From the NCBI GenBank assembly GCA_002811645.1, contig PDIP01000005.1, forward strand, positions 10,127 to 55,534: a DNA stretch of 45,408 nucleotides. Direction: 5' to 3'. The stretch comes from Corallochytrium limacisporum (lineage: Eukaryota > Opisthokonta). Position 1 is the stretch's first letter, and every line of letters begins with the position of its first letter. Positions 40,673-45,408 of the stretch are shown here, in pieces. A program made the position numbers and the translations under genes. The notes beneath the pieces were generated by a model, which did no database searches, was not told the origin of the DNA, and worked only from the letters and a program-made list of their open reading frames with translations.

Positions 40673-41920
40673 ATGTCGTCAGCAAAGCAACCGCTGCCGA
40701 CCATCCAGGGTCAGAAGCTAAAGCAGAAGAAGCGTGATATTAAGGAACAGTATGATCCTGAAGGCTTTCGCGACGCGGTTGTTGAGGGTCTAAACGAGTG
40801 CGATGACTTTGAGGCTGTAGCTAAATTTCTCGACTCTGCCGGTAACAAACTCGACTACCAGCGCTACGGTGAAACTCTGTGGGATGTTCTCTTTGCCGGA
40901 GGTATCCTGGCACCCGGTGGTTCCATCGAGGACGAGGAAGCAGAAGTGTCCAAGTTCTACCTGTTCAAAGCTGAAGACGACGATCAGGCTGCCATTCAAT
41001 ATGTCGATCTCTTCATTCGCGTCATGCGTCGGTACAGATTCTTGGTTAAGCATTTGGGAGAAGAAGTTCGCAAATTATTGAATTTCCTGAAGGGATTTAA
41101 GGAAGACCAGCTGGACAAACTGGCCACTGCGGTGTCCCAGCTGCTTGGGCGGCAGACTCTGAGCGCGGATGTGCTTCTGAGCATGCAGAACGAGCATCTT
41201 TTGAAGGACGGTATTGCCCTTGACATGTTCACCCGGATTGTGCGCAAGTGGCTACAACTGAACAGCATTCAGCAGATTGCTGCTGCTCTGAAACAGAGCG
41301 AAATGGACGATCGGTTGCTCGGGTTCATGCCTCCATCGCGACAGCAGCCTGAGGAGTTTGAGACTCATTTCAAGAATGAAAAGCTTGACCCCATGGTCCG
41401 GTTCTTCCACGCGAAGCAGACTTCACAGTACAAGGTCGGATTACGGCAGCTGATTCAGGAGCTCGTCCACAACGAAGCCCCCATGGACGAGCTGGTCAGT
41501 GAGTGCATGAGCTACATCAACAAGTACAACCTGACCAAGGCTGAGAGTGTAGGCATTGTCTGGGCATCCATTATGGGCGTGTTGGACCGCTCCAAGAAGC
41601 AGGACCAGCTCGTCGCGGAGGCCCTTGTCCATGTCAAGACCTACGTTCCTCTGCTGTTTGCCTTCAGCGGTACTGTGACCGCCGAGGTGAACCTAGTCAA
41701 CCGCATCCAGGTCTTCTGCTTCGAGAACATCTCCTTCCTTAACATCTTCAACAAGATCATCCTGCTGCTGTACAACAAGGATGTACTGGGAGAGGACGCC
41801 ATCACTGCCTGGTATGAGAGCCGCCACAGTCAGAAAGGTAAGGGTCAGTTCCTGAAGCAAATGAAACCCATGATGGACTGGTTTGCTACTGCCGAAGAGG
41901 AGTCTGGTGATGAGGCCTGA
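40673..41920 (+). CDS. BZW1: BZW/5MP, eIF5-mimic protein with W2 domain
   Basis: A 415-residue protein very close to animal BZW1/BZW2 (about 419 residues) over its whole length. Landmarks are KQKKRDIKEQYDPEGFRD (about 18-35), the segment reading LDYQRYGETLWDVLFAGG (about 60-77), and a C-terminal W2 HEAT domain (about 245-410) with the acidic tail EEESGDEA. Family knowledge: despite the leucine-zipper name, these proteins mimic the eIF5 C-terminal domain, bind eIF2 and eIF3, and tighten start-codon selection. The vertebrate split into BZW1 and BZW2 does not apply here, so the symbol marks the family. The coding region has no intron. Confidence 0.95.
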   Translation: MSSAKQPLPTIQGQKLKQKKRDIKEQYDPEGFRDAVVEGLNECDDFEAVAKFLDSAGNKLDYQRYGETLWDVLFAGGILAPGGSIEDEEAEVSKFYLFKAEDDDQAAIQYVDLFIRVMRRYRFLVKHLGEEVRKLLNFLKGFKEDQLDKLATAVSQLLGRQTLSADVLLSMQNEHLLKDGIALDMFTRIVRKWLQLNSIQQIAAALKQSEMDDRLLGFMPPSRQQPEEFETHFKNEKLDPMVRFFHAKQTSQYKVGLRQLIQELVHNEAPMDELVSECMSYINKYNLTKAESVGIVWASIMGVLDRSKKQDQLVAEALVHVKTYVPLLFAFSGTVTAEVNLVNRIQVFCFENISFLNIFNKIILLLYNKDVLGEDAITAWYESRHSQKGKGQFLKQMKPMMDWFATAEEESGDEA

Positions 41921-42057
41921 ATGTGTTGAGTCACCGTGAAGACGAACCCCCCCCCTAGTGTGCCTTGATCACTTTCTCTGACCTCTGGGCCGTTCAAAAT
42001 GTTTCCATACTACGTTCTGGTTAGATCATAGATTTGTGTTTCCTTCAACTCTATGCC

Positions 42058-42063
42058 AATAAA
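42058..42063 (+). terminator. polyadenylation signal of BZW
   Basis: AATAAA lies about 138 bp after the BZW stop codon. Confidence 0.6.
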
Positions 42064-42221
42064 TGTCTATTCATCAATCATGTTCCCATGAGAACACGTC
42101 CTGTGGTGTGCTACATTCAGCCCGTGAGTTAGATAGCATGCATGGTGCGTGTCATGCTTCTCTCCGAGGAAATGTACATGCCGTGACGGCAGAAACGGAA
42201 GTGCGAAATTGAAATTTTGTG

Positions 42222-42227
42222 TTTATT
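42222..42227 (-). terminator. possible polyadenylation signal of the bHLH gene
   Basis: AATAAA on the minus strand, about 445 bp after the bHLH stop codon. The distance is long for this window, so a nearer variant signal is possible. Confidence 0.35.
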
Positions 42228-42671
42228 GGCGGTTCTGGTTTTAAGTCTCCTCTGTCAATGGAAAAGTGACCAAAAAAGTCAAAATAGAAGTCACTCTTAC
42301 ACGATGACCTTCCAAGTGCCCAACCAATGGATCCCTCACAGATATTGGAACATGTCGTCTCCGTTATCAAATGAGGGGCAATGTAGCCAAAGCCCTAAAG
42401 AACTTTCCCACCAGCTTGCTGTAGGCTGCTGCTCTAAACTCTGTGAGCCCTTCAGTTGCATCCAACTCCTGTGTCAAATTGTTCAAAACTTGACTTTGCC
42501 CCTCTCTGTACTGTGAACATGAACAAAAAAGAAACGTCTCGTTTGGTTCTCTGTCAAAGGATCCGCGTTGGAAATGACTTATGGCAATGTGTTCCCTCTT
42601 GTCCTTCTCATTCCATTGTCATGTTGTACCATGCTTGGTATGTTTCTTCGTTTCTTTTCGTTTCGGTTTCT

Positions 42672-43802
42672 TTACAGAGTCTGAGTAGGGTTATTCAACG
42701 CACCAACGTGCTGTTGGGGCGGTGGTGCCATTTGCACAGACTGCCTCATCTGCAGAGTCTGACGCAACTGCATGTTTTCCGTGTAGAGCTGCTGCAAGTG
42801 TTTCTTTAGGTATTTGATATAAGCCGTCGACTTGTTCAGAATTTCCAGTTTTGAAATCTTCTCCCGACAGTTCGGCAGCTGTGCTGTCAGGTCGTCGAAG
42901 GCATGGCTCATGAGCTTACGACGACGCTGTTCATTCTGCACATGTAACTCACGGCGGCGCTTCGGTTGTGAATCATCCGCACTGCGGCGAGTACCGGCAC
43001 CGCTACCGCGGCTGCTGGTCGGTGGTGTTGCAACGGAACCAGGAGTACTGGGTTTGCCTTCATCTTTGACCTGGACCGTACCAGGTGGTGCACTCGCCCG
43101 GTTTGCGGCGGCCACGGCCTCGTGTGCGGCACTGATGGATGCCTTTGTTGAGTTCGGCAGTGACACGTTGTCCAGACTGCCCATGTTCGTGGAGCTGTCC
43201 CATCCACTGCCACGGGAAATTTCCGAGACCCGTTCGCCTCCCTGAGGGGGCGGCGGTCCGTTGACACCAAACGGGTTGTTGAAATCGTAAGACCCCTTTG
43301 TGTCACTACCGGAACTCTGGCCAGCGCCCGGGGGGAAGCTACCTCCTTGGGCATGCGGGGGAATTTCGTTGAACTTGAGGAGGATGTCCATTGCATCGGA
43401 CAGCCTACGCACGGCATTGTCACCGCCGGTTTCATTGGCTTGCAGCTGACCGGGTTTCTTGTCTCCACCCATGTTGTCTCCTGCGTTCATGCCCATATTA
43501 CCCAAAAGGTCATCGACCAGCTGTCCCTGACCGCCGCCGTTGGAACTGGGAGCATTCGGGTGTTGCTCCTGGTCCAGCAGACCGTAATTCATGAGTGAGT
43601 CATTGTCTTCCTCGCCACCAGCGTACCCGGTGAACTGCGATAGAAGTTCATTGGGAATGGCAGCAGGTAACGAAATACTCCGCTTCCTGCGCTGACGACT
43701 ATAGTGCTCGAACGAGTTCGGCGACAGATTGGGGTTGCCGCCTGCTCCGCTATTGTGAAACATGATGGACAAGCCCTTTCTTGTTTCCTCCTCTTTGGAC
43801 AA
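42672..43802 (-). CDS. class B basic helix-loop-helix transcription factor
   Basis: A 376-residue protein with a bHLH domain at about 281-338. The basic region reads RRRELHVQNEQRRRKL, with H287, E291 and R295 at the 5-9-13 positions that specify CACGTG E-boxes (class B, as in Myc, Max, USF, SREBP and MITF). The loop is short and helix 2 (KLEILNKSTAYIKYLKKHL) continues into a Leu/Gln-rich coiled stretch to about 352, probably a zipper. The 280 residues before it are disordered and Gly-, Asn-, Ser- and Pro-rich, with a helical patch at about 131-145 (RRLSDAMDILLKFNE). A C-terminal Gln/Pro tail follows. It does not fit one animal subfamily clearly. The gene converges on BZW. Confidence 0.9.
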   Translation of the reverse strand: MSKEEETRKGLSIMFHNSGAGGNPNLSPNSFEHYSRQRRKRSISLPAAIPNELLSQFTGYAGGEEDNDSLMNYGLLDQEQHPNAPSSNGGGQGQLVDDLLGNMGMNAGDNMGGDKKPGQLQANETGGDNAVRRLSDAMDILLKFNEIPPHAQGGSFPPGAGQSSGSDTKGSYDFNNPFGVNGPPPPQGGERVSEISRGSGWDSSTNMGSLDNVSLPNSTKASISAAHEAVAAANRASAPPGTVQVKDEGKPSTPGSVATPPTSSRGSGAGTRRSADDSQPKRRRELHVQNEQRRRKLMSHAFDDLTAQLPNCREKISKLEILNKSTAYIKYLKKHLQQLYTENMQLRQTLQMRQSVQMAPPPQQHVGALNNPTQTL

Positions 43803-44188
43803 GTAGAATTCTGTAACTTATTGCGCGATACGTTGTAATGCGTTGCTTTCTGGTTGCGACCTTCGTAAAACAAAGAAGTCTCGAATACACAGGCTGCCTT
43901 CGAGAGATCTAGTTCTGAATGAAATAGAAATTTGTTTCAGTAACCTAACGCTTCCGTCAACTCATTCTTTACCTAACCTTAATTAGGGATGTGCAACTGA
44001 AGATTTTAAAAGTAACCGTAATGAAGTGCTCAAACCACAGACCTTTTTTGCCCAACAAATACGTGCTTGAGAAGCGCTGAATACCTAACAGCAGATTAAG
44101 TCGTCAATAGCTCCTATCAATTATACTAATACACTGTTTGTCTCTCCTTTCTTTGTTGGCATCTTGCTTAGTCTACTTGTTACTGTAA

Positions 44189-44329
44189 ATGAAACTATTA
44201 GGTACAGCGTTCCAAAGAGAGACTACAACCCCCAAGAGAACACAGGTGTCCAAAGCCTCCAGCAAGGCAGCTCCTTTTGGGACTCCAAAAAAACGAAGAC
44301 GAGGCAGGGTCACGACGACGACGCACCGG
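44189..44329 (+). CDS. candidate first exon of a basic nuclear protein
   Basis: An ATG opens MKLLGTAFQRETTTPKRTQ, then a Lys/Ser/Arg-rich stretch containing GTPKKRRRGRVTTTTHR and ending before GTACGC, a possible 5' splice site. The composition resembles a histone tail or a nuclear localisation signal. Beyond it the frame runs into CT repeats read as Ser-Leu, more likely a polypyrimidine intron than protein. No second exon was identified within the window. Confidence 0.2.
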
Positions 44330-44514
44330 TACGCTTTTGCTCGCATTCATCGCAGTACATCCAGTGCCTGTTCTCTCAAATCCCACTGCCTTCCCTCTCT
44401 CTCTCTCTCTCTCTCTCTTGTCTCTGGCGCTCCCTCTCTCCCTCTCTCTCGTTCTCGGTGCCCTATATCTGTCAACCCTGTCTCTTTCGCACATTTTCGA
44501 TTCACTCTTGGCTC

Positions 44515-44600
44515 CCCTCTCTCTCTCTCTCTCTCTCTCGCTCTCTCTCTCTCTCGCTCTCTCTCTCTCTCGCGGGGTCTCTCTCTCTCTCTCTCTCTCC
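44515..44600. repeat. CT microsatellite, interrupted
   Basis: Four blocks of CT dinucleotides separated by CG-containing interruptions. A further block lies at 44394-44418. Confidence 0.95.
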
Positions 44601-45034
44601 GTCCTTCCCTCTCTCTTCTTTCTTCCCTTCCCTCTTTCGTCTCTTCTGCACGTTCCCGGTCAATCGGGTTGTCCGTTTGGGGATCACGAAACAATACTCG
44701 GACTTTTACGAGCCGGTGTGCCGCCTCCCTAGATTTTCCCTCTCTCTGCGTGCAATTTTGCCCATTCCCCGGTTTTCTTTCGGGGAAGCACGAGTATTGC
44801 GAACGGAGAATGCCCCAAACCGCCAGAGCCTCAAGACTGTGGTTTTTGGGTGTTTTGTGCAGCGCTTGAGAAAACTGATGCAAAAGATTACACTGTTACA
44901 GTGGTTTCTTGTCCCTCCTAAGAGCTCGGTCCATAGAGAATAAGTGGAGAAAAAGGGAACCACTGTGGAATAAGTTTGTGGGCGGGGCAGCGAACGGATC
45001 GGGAGGGTGCCCTGAAACAGAAAGTGAGAGAGAG

Positions 45035-45087
45035 AGAAGAAGAAGAAGAAGAAGAAGAAGAAGAAGAAGAAGAAGAAGAAGAAGAAG
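45035..45087. repeat. GAA trinucleotide repeat
   Basis: About seventeen GAA units, preceded by a short GA tract and followed directly by a G run (45088-45104). This purine tract could form triplex DNA. Confidence 0.95.
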
Positions 45088-45408
45088 GGGAGGGGGGGGG
45101 GGGGCCGGGAACCAAAAACCTCCGGAATGTAAGGCAACCAGGTCCTAGTACACACACACACACCCTCTTGCCCCGTTTTTGTGAAATCTCGCAAAGACAA
45201 AATGGGTATCATAGAAAATATGCCAGTGCACGCCAGCCGCTGCCGCTGCCGCTCGCACCTTCGGTATGTCAGCTAAAAATAAGAACGAGACCTCATCACA
45301 AACCGGAGATATGGAGAGGAGAAAAAGAATACAAACGAGACCGGACACCCTAAGGAAAAAATTGGAAGGGGGAGGGGCAGGGGGGAGGACTGCCAACTTG
45401 GCCCAAAA

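Larger units (their letters stand above)
41921..42671. other. 3' spacer between BZW and the bHLH gene
   Basis: Two convergent 3' flanks with an AATAAA on each strand. No further gene is seen. Confidence 0.7.
43803..45408. other. upstream side of the bHLH gene and microsatellite-rich window end
   Basis: No confident gene. It holds CT tracts (44394-44418, 44515-44600), a GAA tract (about 45035-45087) and a G run (45088-45104). A plus-strand ATG at 44189 opens about 47 basic codons before the CT tracts and is listed separately. The remaining long frames here read through dinucleotide and trinucleotide repeats. Confidence 0.55.

Noticed and set aside
44347-44883. Long frames reading Ser-Leu or Glu-Arg repeats across the CT tracts
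   Set aside because: The openness is a by-product of dinucleotide repeats; no domain or codon bias supports coding.
1-45408. CRISPR arrays, transposon ends, integrases, reverse transcriptases, defence operons
   Set aside because: None seen. The repeats present are microsatellites and homopolymer tracts, and gene content is eukaryotic housekeeping and regulation.

Overview
The window is nuclear DNA of a unicellular eukaryote. It carries spliceosomal, Mediator, APC/C and dynein genes, AATAAA polyadenylation signals and one short GT-AG intron that fits well. The best guess is a unicellular opisthokont on the holozoan side: CCDC6-, BZW/5MP-, FAF1- and MED27-like genes sit beside a fungal-type 115 kDa NAD-glutamate dehydrogenase and a bZIP resembling fungal Cys3/MetR. 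This placement is inference from gene content, not a species identification. All long genes have uninterrupted coding regions, including a 2119-codon Brr2 gene.

Layout: DGAT2-like acyltransferase (+, 702-2024) faces a RING protein (-, 2232-3326). Then follow Brr2 (-, 3746-10105) and a GOST-type seven-transmembrane protein (-, 10653-12215). After a 2.7 kb spacer come an mL50-like mitochondrial ribosomal protein (-, 14951-15889), dynein light chain LC8 (+, 16969-17238) and a bZIP factor (-, 17799-18479). From 18.5 to 24.0 kb there is no long ORF, only weak candidates for small spliced genes. Next are FAF1 (+, 24008-26104) and MED27 (-, 26206-27426), whose 3' ends lie 101 bp apart. A messy spacer (27.4-30.3 kb) holds candidate exons. 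CCDC6-like (+, 30300-31550), a 200-N assembly gap, Cdh1/FZR1 (+, 32611-34902), NAD-GDH (-, 35058-38159), BZW/5MP (+, 40673-41920) and a class B bHLH factor (-, 42672-43802) complete the window. A microsatellite-rich end follows.

The genes are ordinary housekeeping and regulatory genes with no shared pathway. Orientation is mostly convergent or divergent pairs with short 3' spacers and longer 5' spacers, and no operon-like grouping is seen.

The most unusual signal is in the spacers. Tracts of C followed by G (C6-21 then G5-19) recur at least seven times, always outside the confident coding regions and often upstream of a start codon. They may be regulatory (i-motif/G-quadruplex), a repeat, or partly a sequencing artefact. 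A second signal is several short, splice-flanked open segments that long-ORF gene calling would miss. I see no mobile element, CRISPR array, tRNA or rRNA gene, and no clear new multi-gene system.
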